A stretch of 64,000 nucleotides of DNA from Spirochaetales bacterium (GCA_003247135.1 QKAW01000038.1:62001-126000), one strand, 5' to 3'; numbered from the stretch's first letter, positions 42,947 to 52,092 are shown. A program made the numbers and translations. Notes: generated by a model from the sequence alone, not told the origin.

Positions 42947-43720
42947 TATTAAGGCAACCAGAGTTAGAATATAGGGAAAGGCCAGTATGATATCTGATGG
43001 AATGGCCATTTTCTGACTGAAATTTGAAAATATCTGAGTTATTGAAAATATTAAACAGCCAAAAAATATACCTATAGGATGTTTTCTTCCCAGATAGATT
43101 ATCACAAGGGAAATCCATCCTCGACCTGCGCTAATATTGGGAATAAAACTTCTTAACTCCATAGCAAGAAATATTCCTCCTAATCCTGCCAGAATCCCTG
43201 AAACAATAACAGCTGAAATTCTGTAGAAGTCCGGATTAATATTTGAATACATTAGAGTTTTTTTACTTATTCCCCTTATTCTTAATCTCAGCCCATATCT
43301 TGTCTTATTAATTATAAACATTGTCAATAAGGGAAGAATAAGGGCAACTACGATTAGCCAGGAACTATCAAGTCGGGTAGTTCTTTCAAGAAATATAACT
43401 CCCTTGGTATTAAAAAGTTTAAATTCAATGGTAGAAATTAATCCGAAAAAGCCCATATTTACAGCTAGTCCTGTAATTATGGAATTAGCTTTAAGCTTAA
43501 CTGTTAAATAACTATGAATAAAAGATAAAAGTATTATCAGAATAAGAGCAAGGGTAATACCTAAAAAGTAAGAACCAGTTATTTTGTAAATAGTTATAAA
43601 TAAAAATGCAGACATTGTCATGTAACCTTCTATTGCTACATTTGTTGTTCCTGAGTATTCAGTATACAAACCTCCAATTGAAGCTAGTAAAAATGGTGTC
43701 ATAGCCTGAAAAATGTCCAT
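42908..43720 (-). CDS. ABC importer permease, NupQ/BmpC-like
   Basis: The 270-residue protein has eight or so membrane helices of the branched-chain/ribose-type permease class. LASIGGLYTEYSGTTNVAIE at the N-terminus and NISAGRGWISLVIIYLGRKH are typical of the second permease in BMP-dependent nucleoside importers. It follows the first permease gene with no gap and completes the operon BMP - ATPase - permease - permease. Its final 39 bases overlap the MMPL gene on the other strand. Confidence 0.85.
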   Translation of the reverse strand: MDIFQAMTPFLLASIGGLYTEYSGTTNVAIEGYMTMSAFLFITIYKITGSYFLGITLALILIILLSFIHSYLTVKLKANSIITGLAVNMGFFGLISTIEFKLFNTKGVIFLERTTRLDSSWLIVVALILPLLTMFIINKTRYGLRLRIRGISKKTLMYSNINPDFYRISAVIVSGILAGLGGIFLAMELRSFIPNISAGRGWISLVIIYLGRKHPIGIFFGCLIFSITQIFSNFSQKMAIPSDIILAFPYILTLVALILTSRTKVKKDSL

Positions 43721-44742
43721 TATTTCTTATTCCTGTAAATAATCTGCTCTTTTATTATTTTTGATGAAATTACAAAAAAGAGCACACTTTTAACAATAGT
43801 AGATACTTCTATTGTTAAATCCGAGGTTATTGTTGCATAGTTGGAACCAGAATCAAGATAAGAGTATAATAGAGATGTAACTATTATCATAATAGACTTG
43901 GAACCAGCTAAAAGTGCAGAGGATAGGCCGTTCCATCCTAAATTATTACTAAAACCAACTATGACCGCATGATGATTTCCTAATACAAGAAGAACACCAG
44001 CCAGTCCGTGTAATGAGCCACTTAACGTAAGCCCGGAAATTTTATATATATTACTGTTTATCCCCATGGAATGGGCAAACTTTGTATTTCTGCCAGATAT
44101 TTTAAATTCATAGCCTAAAATAGTGTATTTTAAAATAAAGGAACTTATTACTACTATTACTAAAGCAATAACAAAACCTGATGAAAGGGTAGAGGGTGGT
44201 AGTATATTTTTCAATTTATAAAGGTCATTGATTTTATCTGATGCCAGAATATTGCTTCCCTCTTTTAAAAATTTCTGGGTAATAAAGTAGTTACAGATAT
44301 GAATTGTAGCCATGGATAGAAGATATGTGGAAATTAGACTGTTAACATGATATCTGGAGTCAAGCCATGCTGAAAGCCAGGTAATTAATCCTGTAGCAAT
44401 AATTGCTATTAAAATTATTAATCCAAGAGTCCCGTAATTTGCATATCTATCAAAATATACACTTAAAAGAGCAGTAATAGTTGCTCCTAAAAAAACCTGA
44501 CCTTCTCCTCCTAAATTAAAACTATTGGATTTTAATGCAATATATGCACCCAGGGATGTTAATAAAAGGGGTGATGAACTGTTTAACATATTTCCTAAGT
44601 GATATGTATTACTGAATGGTCCAGAGAAAAATGAGGTAAGTGACAAGAGAGGGTCATTACTAAGAAGAAATATCAATATAGTTGTTGGGCAAAGTATTAA
44701 CAGTAATATTAGTATTACTGGGTGTTTAAAAAGTCTAATCAT
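43720..44742 (-). CDS. ABC importer permease, NupP-like
   Basis: The 340-residue protein has about ten membrane helices with the coupling motif region GEGQVFLGATITALLS and NLGWNGLSSALLAGSKS, as in the first permease of BMP-type importers. Its ATG overlaps the ATPase stop by 8 nt, and its stop shares one base with the next gene. It forms the membrane pore with the 270-residue permease. Substrate specificity is set by the binding protein and cannot be read here. Confidence 0.85.
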   Translation of the reverse strand: MIRLFKHPVILILLLILCPTTILIFLLSNDPLLSLTSFFSGPFSNTYHLGNMLNSSSPLLLTSLGAYIALKSNSFNLGGEGQVFLGATITALLSVYFDRYANYGTLGLIILIAIIATGLITWLSAWLDSRYHVNSLISTYLLSMATIHICNYFITQKFLKEGSNILASDKINDLYKLKNILPPSTLSSGFVIALVIVVISSFILKYTILGYEFKISGRNTKFAHSMGINSNIYKISGLTLSGSLHGLAGVLLVLGNHHAVIVGFSNNLGWNGLSSALLAGSKSIMIIVTSLLYSYLDSGSNYATITSDLTIEVSTIVKSVLFFVISSKIIKEQIIYRNKK

Positions 44743-46105
44743 TGATTATTCCTGAAGAAAATTTTCCAATAATTTCCTGGGAAGCACTACCATCATTTTT
44801 TAATTCTTTAATAATATTTCCTTTATACATAACAAAAATTCTGTTAGAAAGTTTTAGAATCTCATCAATATCCGATGATAGTAAAATAATACCCCTGTTT
44901 CTATCTTTTAATAACTTTATCTGGTTGTAGATATTATTGGAACTCTCCAGATCTATACCCCATGTTGGTGAACATAGTACAAGAATTTCAGGATCAGTAT
45001 CTAGAACCCGGGCAAGAACTGTTTTTTGCAGATTTCCCCCGCTTAAAGTTCCTGTAATTGAATTTATATAACCTTTTATATTAAACTTTCTGATTAATCC
45101 ATTACAGTAATCATTAATCCTTTTTGTTTGAAGCAACCCTATTTTAGAAAAATTAAAACGTTTTTTCGCGATCATAGTCTCTTTTAGTAGAGAGTTTAAT
45201 TCAACACCTTTTCCTAATCTGTCTGAAGGGACATACCCTATATTTTCATTTTTTAAGCTTATCTCTTCAAGGTCATTTTCAAGAGTATGAAGTCCACAAT
45301 CTCCATAGCCTGTTATTCCAATAATTTCATTTTCATGAATTGATGTTTTTAGTTGTTTGGTATTAAAACTGTATAAAACCTTGCCAACACTGTTAGTTGT
45401 ATTGATTATTGTTTTTACAATGTCTGATCCACTCATATGTCTGGAAATTTCATCCAGATTAACATTTTTTGTTTCAACAGTTTCTATATACTGACCTTTT
45501 CTCATAATAGTGAAGCGGTCAGAAATTGATTCGATATCCTTAATCTTGTGGGAAATTATAATAATTGTTTTTCCATTTTTTTTTAATGACAGAAGAGTTT
45601 CTCTAAGTTTATGAGCTTCATTATCACTTAAGGCAGATGTTGGTTCATCAAAGATTAATATATCAGAATTGTTAAATATTATTTTAATAATCTCTACAAG
45701 TTGCTTTTGACCAATAGACAGGTTTCCAACTTTTTCATTAATATCCAGATGGAAACCATATTTATCTAGAATCCTTTTGATACTTTCCTTGGATTGCTTA
45801 TTATCTATAAGAAAACCCATTTTGCATGGTTCAACACCAATAATTATATTCTCAAGTATGGATAACTCATCAATTAATCTAAAATGTTGAGAAACCATAC
45901 CTGTGTTACCGGAAATGGTTATTTCTCCAGAATCACATTTTTCAATATTGTGAAGAATTTTCATCAGTGTTGATTTTCCAGCACCATTTTCTCCAACAAT
46001 TGCGTGAATCTCTCCCTGTTTAACACTCAATCTCATGTTATCTAGAGCCTGAGTGTTATTTACATGGAAATATTTACAGATGTGATTCATCTCAATAATA
46101 TTCAT
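44735..46105 (-). CDS. ABC importer ATPase with two nucleotide-binding domains (NupO/RbsA type)
   Basis: The 456-residue protein holds two ABC domains. The first has Walker A GENGAGKSTLM, signature LSIGQKQLVEI and Walker B ILIFDEPTSAL. The second has signature LSGGNLQKTVLAR and WGIDL, but its P-loop region (GITGYGDCGLHTLE) lacks the Lys, as is usual for this sugar/nucleoside class. The second Walker B reads ILVLCSPTWG, with Cys-Ser where D-E is expected, a further loss. It is shorter than the usual 500 residues. It energises the two permeases downstream. Confidence 0.88.
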   Translation of the reverse strand: MNIIEMNHICKYFHVNNTQALDNMRLSVKQGEIHAIVGENGAGKSTLMKILHNIEKCDSGEITISGNTGMVSQHFRLIDELSILENIIIGVEPCKMGFLIDNKQSKESIKRILDKYGFHLDINEKVGNLSIGQKQLVEIIKIIFNNSDILIFDEPTSALSDNEAHKLRETLLSLKKNGKTIIIISHKIKDIESISDRFTIMRKGQYIETVETKNVNLDEISRHMSGSDIVKTIINTTNSVGKVLYSFNTKQLKTSIHENEIIGITGYGDCGLHTLENDLEEISLKNENIGYVPSDRLGKGVELNSLLKETMIAKKRFNFSKIGLLQTKRINDYCNGLIRKFNIKGYINSITGTLSGGNLQKTVLARVLDTDPEILVLCSPTWGIDLESSNNIYNQIKLLKDRNRGIILLSSDIDEILKLSNRIFVMYKGNIIKELKNDGSASQEIIGKFSSGIIND

Positions 46106-47088
46106 TATTTTTTAATGTTCTTAATAACAACACTCATTTTGGTTTTTATATCTTCCGGAACATATTTTTGATAAAGATCATCACTTTCAATAAAATCTAT
46201 ATAACCATCTTTTGCAGAGAACGTATCAGCTTTACCAAAAGGAAGTTTACCGTTTATAAAATCTGTAACAAGCTTATAGGTTAACTCCTTCTGTTTAATA
46301 ATTGTACTACCAACAATAGTTCCCGGAGCTTTATCATAACCATTACTGTCAAAATGAATAAGATATTTTCCTAAATCCTGGCACTTGCTTATAACCCCTT
46401 GAGTTGCTCCACCGGATATTGATAAAAATACATCAGCCCCTTCACTTATCATTAAGTCAGTAAGTTCCGATGCCTTAGTTGCATCCCACCAGTTTCCAAC
46501 AACTCTTAGATCAACGCTTATTTCTGGATCTACATCATTAAGACCTTTTTTGAAACCAGGAATAAGAACATCGTCTAGAACCGGATAGTGTTGAGCAACA
46601 ATCATCCCGACCTTTTTATCCCTATTGGCTCCATCCATATTACTTAGTGTTACCAGTCCTGCCATATATCCTGCCATATAAGCTTGGTCAAACTGTTTAT
46701 ATTCTGCAGTATATATATTTTTGTTCCCTTCAAGTTTTCCATCTAAACAGAGAAATTTCTGATTTGGAAAGTCCTTGGAAACCTCATTCATAATTTCCGG
46801 GATAGATGGATTTGAACTTATTATTAAATCATACAGACCTGTAGCAGCAATATCTTTTATCATATTAGGCCAGTCTGCGGTATTAAAACCACCTTCTATA
46901 GTCTTTATTTCAATACTAAGAGCTTTAGCTGCTTCACGAACACCTGCATCCAAATCCTCATAAATAGGACTTCCGGCAACAACACCCGGGATAAAAACCG
47001 CTATCTTTTTTACTTGTAACTCAGGTGCTGATTTTGAATAGAGTTGAACAGTACCAATTATCATTAAAAAAACTATAAATTTCTTCAT
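46105..47088 (-). CDS. BMP-family substrate-binding protein
   Basis: The 327-residue protein has a signal peptide (KKFIVFLMIIGTVQLYS) without a lipobox Cys, and the BMP/PnrA layout: AVFIPGVVAGSPIYEDLDAG, YMAGYMAGLVTL, KKVGMIVAQHYPVLDDV and GADVFLSISGGATQG. BMP proteins bind purine nucleosides or other sugars; the adjacent FGGY kinase argues for a sugar- or polyol-type ligand. In spirochaetes most BMP proteins are lipoproteins, so a cleaved, soluble form is somewhat unusual. It is the first gene of the importer operon. Confidence 0.88.
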   Translation of the reverse strand: MKKFIVFLMIIGTVQLYSKSAPELQVKKIAVFIPGVVAGSPIYEDLDAGVREAAKALSIEIKTIEGGFNTADWPNMIKDIAATGLYDLIISSNPSIPEIMNEVSKDFPNQKFLCLDGKLEGNKNIYTAEYKQFDQAYMAGYMAGLVTLSNMDGANRDKKVGMIVAQHYPVLDDVLIPGFKKGLNDVDPEISVDLRVVGNWWDATKASELTDLMISEGADVFLSISGGATQGVISKCQDLGKYLIHFDSNGYDKAPGTIVGSTIIKQKELTYKLVTDFINGKLPFGKADTFSAKDGYIDFIESDDLYQKYVPEDIKTKMSVVIKNIKK

Positions 47089-47133
47089 TTAAAACCTCTG
47101 TTTATTAATATATTGCTTTTAGTTTAGAAAGTC

Positions 47134-47170
47134 TATCACACGGTTGAAATCCTTATAAACAAGTGTGATA
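47134..47170. promoter_or_regulatory. Inverted repeat between the importer and kinase genes (candidate operator)
   Basis: TATCACAC (47134-47141) and GTGTGATA (47163-47170) are perfect 8-bp inverted arms separated by 21 bp in the 89-bp divergent gap. The right arm overlaps the -10 element of the kinase promoter, so a bound regulator would block it. The regulator is not identified. Confidence 0.5.
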
Positions 47171-47172
47171 AT
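47144..47172 (+). promoter_or_regulatory. Sigma-70 promoter of the FGGY kinase gene, with start codon at the predicted +1
   Basis: TTGAAA (47144-47149), a 17-bp spacer and GATAAT (47167-47172) are followed after 5 nt by the ATG at 47178. No ribosome-binding site fits in the gap, so a leaderless mRNA is likely. Confidence 0.5.
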
Positions 47173-47177
47173 TAGGT

Positions 47178-48308
47178 ATGGTTTTTACAATAGATATCGG
47201 CACTACTTTTATTAAAATAGCAGTATTTGATTATACAGGAGCAGTAAAATATGCAGAAAAAAGATCTGCAGGTTTTTCAGTCGGTTCTGATCAGTTCGAG
47301 GTGGATCCTCTAAAATGGGCAACCATGTTAAAAAAGCTCTGTACAGGAGTTCCTGTCAAGATTCTCTTAGATGTGGAGTGTATTGTTGTAAGTGGTAATG
47401 GCCCAACATTTATTCCTGTTGATAAAAGTGGTGTTCCTGTCGGTAATGCACTGTTGTGGTCTGATAACAGGGCAATCGCAGTTGCCGATGAGATAGAAAC
47501 CAGACTTGGATACCCACTTCTTCCCAATTTTTTTCTTAGCAAGGCATACTGGTTCAAAAAAGAGTTAAATGATAAATACAGAAGAACAGAGACTTTTTTG
47601 TCTTGCCCAGAGTATATATCCTTTTTATTAACAGGGGAAAAATTTACTCTATTACAGGATCCCGGGTTTATGGATTACTATTGGGATGATGAAAAGATAG
47701 ATAAATTGGGTTTAGATAGAAAAAAATTTCCGGAATATATTACACCATATCAGATATATGGTTATTTTAAAGCTCAGGACATAATACCGGAACTTACTCA
47801 AAAAATACCTGTAATCTGTGGAGGTGCAGATTACTCTATGTCTCTTCTTGGAACTGGTGCTGTTAATGAGGGGATTGTTTGCGATAGGACCGGAACTTCT
47901 GAAGGTATTAATTTTACATCTTCCATTAATCAGCAGATTACAGGTTTAAGAACACTGCCCCATATTTCAAAAGGAAAATTTACAATTGCCGGTTTAATAC
48001 CAGAGGCCGGCTCCTATCTTCTTAATGGAGATTTAACAAAAATAGTAGATGAATACTCAAAGATTATTGATAAATTCTTGGGTAATGGACTAAAAGTTAA
48101 TGAAATTAGGGTTGTTGGCGGACATGCAACAGTGGATAAATTAAACAGATTAAAAGCGGAAGCTTTTCCCTTTCCTCTAAAAATATACCCAGAGTGGTCA
48201 GATCTTGCTGGTAATGCTGTACTTGGCAGCGTTATTATCGGTAAGTATAAAAGTATAGAATTAGCTTGTTCTAGTATGATAAAGGAAAAAATCTGTTACA
48301 ACGTTTAG
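47178..48308 (+). CDS. FGGY-family carbohydrate kinase, short form
   Basis: The 376-residue protein starts with FTIDIGTTFIKIAVFD (phosphate-1 loop of the actin-like ATPase fold) and has GGADYSMSLLGTGAVNEG (phosphate-2 region), DRTGTSEGINF and VVGGHATVDKLNRLKAEAF (adenosine loop). FGGY kinases phosphorylate sugars, polyols or AI-2. It is well below the usual 480-520 residues, with the C-terminal half shortened. It is divergent from the BMP-type importer, so it probably phosphorylates the imported compound or a breakdown product. Confidence 0.8.
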   Translation: MVFTIDIGTTFIKIAVFDYTGAVKYAEKRSAGFSVGSDQFEVDPLKWATMLKKLCTGVPVKILLDVECIVVSGNGPTFIPVDKSGVPVGNALLWSDNRAIAVADEIETRLGYPLLPNFFLSKAYWFKKELNDKYRRTETFLSCPEYISFLLTGEKFTLLQDPGFMDYYWDDEKIDKLGLDRKKFPEYITPYQIYGYFKAQDIIPELTQKIPVICGGADYSMSLLGTGAVNEGIVCDRTGTSEGINFTSSINQQITGLRTLPHISKGKFTIAGLIPEAGSYLLNGDLTKIVDEYSKIIDKFLGNGLKVNEIRVVGGHATVDKLNRLKAEAFPFPLKIYPEWSDLAGNAVLGSVIIGKYKSIELACSSMIKEKICYNV

Positions 48309-49885
48309 TAGTACTCATGTTTATTGGAATTTTTTTATCCGCATGTAAGACAGTTGATCTGAAAACAGATAAAGAACTTGAAAATAGTGAAATTATTGCC
48401 TCAGAAAATGAGATTAGCATAGATAATTTTAATGATGAGTCTGAATATATAATAAAACTTGTAGAGTCTTACATCTCTCAGGATTATAAAGATCTAAAGG
48501 ATGAATTATTGCAAAATATTCAAAAAATTGCATTAAGTAAAAATTTGGATTATGAAAATATAGTGTTACTGGTCAAGAATTCTGATAATGCCAGGGAGTT
48601 ATCAAGTTTAATCAGTAAACTGGACACAAAATCTATAGCTGATTATTATAAATTTTTAATTAAATCTAAAACAGAATTTAAACTGGAATTACTTGAATTT
48701 GCCGGCTCAATATTTCTTAACATGGGTATTATAGAGGAAAATTATGCTGTAGCTGAGAAGTCTGAGCGTCTTGCAATACTATACTCTAGCGGATTTCTAA
48801 ACAGTTCATCAATTATTAACTGGATTGCTGACAAATTAAAAGAGAAAGATGAGGAGATAATAACAGCTTCAATAGTTGCATTATCAAAACAGGGAAATCC
48901 AGGACTTCTAGTTCTTTCAAATAACATAGGTGTTTTACCACAGAGATTAAGAATTTCTACAGTAGATCTATTAATTTATAATAAAATAGATAATGTTTAT
49001 GGGAATTTGCCATCCCTATTAGTTGATTCAAACAGTGTTCTTACTGATAGAATTATTAAACTCTTCTCAGAACTTGGTAAAAGAGGCCTTCCCTATGTAT
49101 ATACAGCATTAAAAATATCACCTGTTCCTGTAAAAACCAGACTTTTGGAAATTTTGGAGTTATATGAAGATAAACCATATATCACAAAGATTGATTATTT
49201 ATTGGATATACCACAATTACAGGAAAATCTGATACATAAAATATTTCATCATAATGATATATACAGCTTAAGGAATATTTTTCTTCGAAATAATTTAGAT
49301 ATTATAACAATGACAGTAAAATATGGTTTTGAAATTAATTCAAAGCTACTTTTTCAGGATTCTAGAGTGAGGAATGTTGTCCTTGAAAACTGTATTAAGA
49401 TATTTAAACAGGAAGAAGTTCAAAAATATTTTAATTATATAGGTCTTGATAATGTATATTATCTGGAGTATCTGGAAATTGTAGAACTATATCAAAGACT
49501 GGATTTTATTATTAAGTTTGAATCTGAGAATGGAGAAAGTGACTTTGTAACAAGATATTTTGAACTTGAACAGAGAAGAATTATAGAGGATAAGGAATCA
49601 ACTCTTTTTTTTGAAGGAATGACTAAGTGGCTTGAAAATGGTGATATAACACATTTGGAGCAGTCTAAAAATATAAAAAAAGCTGAAGAGTTAAATGAGT
49701 TATCAATTGATAGAGAGTTTAATGATTATTTGAATTCTTTATCATTTGAACAGCAGCAGGTTATAGAGTTATATAAAAAATATAAGGGTGAAATTTCATC
49801 AAAGTATAAGACTCTAACTTATCGATTAAAGGATTTCTGCAGATATCTTTTTCAGGAGCGAGGATATCTGGTATTACTTGAATAA
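48293..49885 (+). CDS. Lipoprotein with helical-repeat (HEAT-like) body
   Basis: An ATG at 48317 gives MFIGIFLSAC, a lipobox with no basic n-region and no ribosome-binding site. Starting at the CTG at 48293 (AAAGGA 6 nt upstream) gives MLQRLVVLMFIGIFLSAC, a normal lipoprotein signal, overlapping the kinase gene by 16 nt. I give the longer start as the more likely one. The mature 500-residue protein is helical, with HEAT-like repeats in the middle (ASIVALSKQGNPGLLVLSNN and LGKRGLPYVYTALK). Function is unknown; it is likely a surface or periplasmic scaffold. Confidence 0.6.
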   Translation: MLQRLVVLMFIGIFLSACKTVDLKTDKELENSEIIASENEISIDNFNDESEYIIKLVESYISQDYKDLKDELLQNIQKIALSKNLDYENIVLLVKNSDNARELSSLISKLDTKSIADYYKFLIKSKTEFKLELLEFAGSIFLNMGIIEENYAVAEKSERLAILYSSGFLNSSSIINWIADKLKEKDEEIITASIVALSKQGNPGLLVLSNNIGVLPQRLRISTVDLLIYNKIDNVYGNLPSLLVDSNSVLTDRIIKLFSELGKRGLPYVYTALKISPVPVKTRLLEILELYEDKPYITKIDYLLDIPQLQENLIHKIFHHNDIYSLRNIFLRNNLDIITMTVKYGFEINSKLLFQDSRVRNVVLENCIKIFKQEEVQKYFNYIGLDNVYYLEYLEIVELYQRLDFIIKFESENGESDFVTRYFELEQRRIIEDKESTLFFEGMTKWLENGDITHLEQSKNIKKAEELNELSIDREFNDYLNSLSFEQQQVIELYKKYKGEISSKYKTLTYRLKDFCRYLFQERGYLVLLE

Positions 49886-49893
49886 TTCAGAGC

Positions 49894-49926
49894 AAAAAAA
49901 AACGTAACCTGTATAGATTACGTTTT
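49894..49926 (-). terminator. Intrinsic terminator of the tRNA operon
   Basis: On the minus strand AAAACGTAA (from 49926) pairs with TTACGTTTT (ending at 49899), then a run of T follows (49894-49898). It is 2 nt after the last tRNA-Asp gene. It lies 8 nt after the stop of the convergent lipoprotein gene and may serve both. Confidence 0.75.
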
Positions 49927-49927
49927 A

Positions 49928-50001
49928 CGAGAACAACGGGGATCGAACCCGTGATCTTCGGCTTGACAGGCCGACGCGATAACCATCTTCGCTATGCTCC
50001 C
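49928..50001 (-). tRNA. tRNA-Asp (GUC), copy 1
   Basis: On the minus strand: acceptor GGGAGCA paired with TGTTCTC, D arm, anticodon arm TCGGC-CTGTCAA-GCCGA with anticodon GTC, and T arm ACGGG-TTCGATC-CCCGT. The discriminator is G, as for tRNA-Asp. CCA is not encoded. The gene and its flanks form an 85-bp tandem repeat with copy 2. Confidence 0.95.
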
Positions 50002-50044
50002 AATTTGTTGATTAGCGCTAGTTTACAATTAGTAAACCAGAGTA

Positions 50045-50118
50045 CGAGAACAACGGGGATCGAACCCGTGATCTTCGGCTTGACAGGCCGACGCGATAAC
50101 CATCTTCGCTATGCTCCC
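50045..50118 (-). tRNA. tRNA-Asp (GUC), copy 2
   Basis: The sequence is identical to copy 1 over the tRNA, including the anticodon GTC. The identity extends from TACGAG (50043) to TTTGTTG (50127), matching 49926-50010, so the two genes arose by recent tandem duplication. It lies upstream of copy 1 in the same transcript. Confidence 0.95.
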
Positions 50119-50139
50119 AATTTGTTGCTTCCTAAAAAA

Positions 50140-50212
50140 TACCCCGGAGCCGAATTGAACGGCCGACCTATCGCTTAGGAGGCGATTGCTCTATCCCCTG
50201 AGCTACCGGGGC
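50140..50212 (-). tRNA. tRNA-Arg (CCU)
   Basis: On the minus strand: acceptor GCCCCGG paired with CCGGGGT (last pair G-T), D arm GCTC-AGGGGATA-GAGC, anticodon arm ATCGC-CTCCTAA-GCGAT (anticodon CCT) and T arm GGCCG-TTCAATT-CGGCT. The discriminator is A. CCA is not encoded. It is the first gene of the tRNA operon. Confidence 0.93.
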
Positions 50213-50547
50213 GCTAACAACGAAGATGATATTAAAACGTCAAACAAAAAGAGTCAACACGTTTAATATAAAATTCATTTATTTAGATAATATTATTTTA
50301 AGTTTTTTATAATAATTGTTTCCATTTTTACCGAAAATGTAATTATTGCACATTAAGATTGAAGAATATAAAATTTTTTACTGTAATTTTTAAAGATATA
50401 TATTAAACTGATTAAAGTAAAAATATAAATAAAAATATTTTCAGATTATTAAATGAATTATTTCAAAGTGTTGTTTATATCGACATTTTTATAGTTAAGT
50501 ATATTGGTGCATGTTCTGATTATATAAGATGGAAGGTCTATTTTTTT
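50213..50547. other. Divergent control region between the tRNA operon and the HD-GYP gene
   Basis: The region is AT-rich (50260-50460 especially). It holds the tRNA promoter at its left end and must hold the promoter of the HD-GYP gene at its right end, where TATATAAG at about 50521 precedes GGAAGG (50531). A minus-strand open frame here is a chance reading across the gene start. No RNA gene is seen. Confidence 0.5.
50229..50257 (-). promoter_or_regulatory. Sigma-70 promoter of the tRNA operon
   Basis: On the minus strand TTGACT (50252-50257), a 17-bp spacer and TAATAT (50229-50234) form a strong promoter 16 nt upstream of tRNA-Arg. Confidence 0.8.
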
Positions 50548-52092
50548 ATGAGTGATGATATCTTGTTTGTTGATGAAAGTGGAGAAACAGTAGTTAATAA
50601 ACTGAAAAATGAAAATTGGAAGATTCTTATAGTTGATGATGAAAGAGAAATTCATCTGGTTACAAAACATGTACTTAAAGACTTTAATTTTATGGATAGG
50701 GGTATCGATTTTTACCATGCCTATAGTGCAGAAGAAGCAAAACAGGTGTTGCAGGAAAACAGTGGAATAGCTTTAATTTTCCTTGATGTGGTTATGGAAA
50801 CTGATGATGCAGGACTTAAATTGATAGAGTGGGTAAGATCTTTTCTTGAAAACAGGTTTATTAGAATTGTTCTTAGAACCGGCCAACCTGGACTAGCCCC
50901 TGAAAAAGAAGTAATACTTAATTATGATATAGATGATTACAGAGCAAAAACTGAATTAACAGCGGTTAGATTATTTACAACAACAGTAGCCTCCCTTAGA
51001 GCCTATAGAATAATGATGGACCAGGAAGAGAATCGAAAAGCTCTAGAAGCTCTTGTTAAGACATCCTGGAGTATAAGTTCTACAAGAACAGCTGAAGCAT
51101 TTCTTAATGGGATAATGCCACAAATAAGCTCTTTTATGTCTCTTGGCGAGCACTCATTTTTCTCTAAAATTGATAAAATTGATGGAAAGTATGTATTAAA
51201 CTCAATTCTAAGTACAGGTCGTTTCAGTAATTATCATGAAGTTGGAGGATGGCTAACAATTCATGAACATGAGATTGTTGATATAGCACTTAATGAAGGG
51301 CATCATGTTTTTGAAGATAAAATAGTGGTAGGGGTATTGCTGAATAATGATCCTGTTAACAGGAGATTGATCTTTATTGAGAGTAATGACAAGATAAAAA
51401 ATCTTGATATATCTGTTCTAAAGATATTTTTATCAAGTCTTGATTCTGCTTATGAAAATATGAAGTTATCTTCGGAAATTGAGGATGCTCATGTTTCAAA
51501 AATAACTATGCAAAAAACTCTGCTGGACAGGTTGAATAATGCAATTTCTATAAGATCCAAAGAGACCGCAGGTCATATGCAAAGAGTTTCAGACAGCTCA
51601 ACATTATTGGCAAAGTACTATGGTTGTACCAATGATTATATAGAATTACTAAGAACTGCTTCACCAATGCATGATATTGGAAAGATTGGTATCCCGGACT
51701 CTATTTTGCTTAAAGAGGGACCTTTAACAAAAGAAGAGAGAGAGATAATCAATACTCATACAACACTAGGGCAGGATATGTTTTTAGGGGATGAATCTCC
51801 TTTGATTGTGATGATTAGAGAGATAACCGGTGGACATCATGAGAAATGGGATGGAACCGGTTATCCAAACAGATTGTCCGGGGATAGTATTCCTCTTTCC
51901 GGACGAATTACCGCTATCTGCGATGTTTTTGATGCTCTACTTTCGGAAAGACCTTATAAAAAATCATTTAATTTTGATAAAACTATGGAAATAATGCTTA
52001 GTGGAAAAGGGACTCATTTTGATCCGGATTTATTGGATCTCTTTTTAGTGCATATTGATGAGATGAGAGAGATTTCTCAGTCATATCAATAA
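50548..52092 (+). CDS. Response regulator with DUF3369 and HD-GYP phosphodiesterase domains
   Basis: The 514-residue protein has a receiver domain (ILIVDDEREIHLVTKHVL, phospho-acceptor Asp in LIFLDVVME), a DUF3369 domain (residues about 155-330) and a C-terminal HD-GYP domain with MHDIGKIGIPD and GHHEKWDGTGYPN. All catalytic residues of the HD and GYP motifs are present, so it should hydrolyse cyclic di-GMP. GGAAGG lies rather far (about 12 nt) before the ATG. It is followed by a PhoB-PhoR-like pair, but these have their own start. Confidence 0.92.
   Translation: MSDDILFVDESGETVVNKLKNENWKILIVDDEREIHLVTKHVLKDFNFMDRGIDFYHAYSAEEAKQVLQENSGIALIFLDVVMETDDAGLKLIEWVRSFLENRFIRIVLRTGQPGLAPEKEVILNYDIDDYRAKTELTAVRLFTTTVASLRAYRIMMDQEENRKALEALVKTSWSISSTRTAEAFLNGIMPQISSFMSLGEHSFFSKIDKIDGKYVLNSILSTGRFSNYHEVGGWLTIHEHEIVDIALNEGHHVFEDKIVVGVLLNNDPVNRRLIFIESNDKIKNLDISVLKIFLSSLDSAYENMKLSSEIEDAHVSKITMQKTLLDRLNNAISIRSKETAGHMQRVSDSSTLLAKYYGCTNDYIELLRTASPMHDIGKIGIPDSILLKEGPLTKEEREIINTHTTLGQDMFLGDESPLIVMIREITGGHHEKWDGTGYPNRLSGDSIPLSGRITAICDVFDALLSERPYKKSFNFDKTMEIMLSGKGTHFDPDLLDLFLVHIDEMREISQSYQ

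Noticed and set aside
50458-50718. Minus-strand 86-codon frame over the HD-GYP gene start
   Set aside because: It overlaps the start of a well-supported receiver domain on the plus strand and its translation has no recognisable features.
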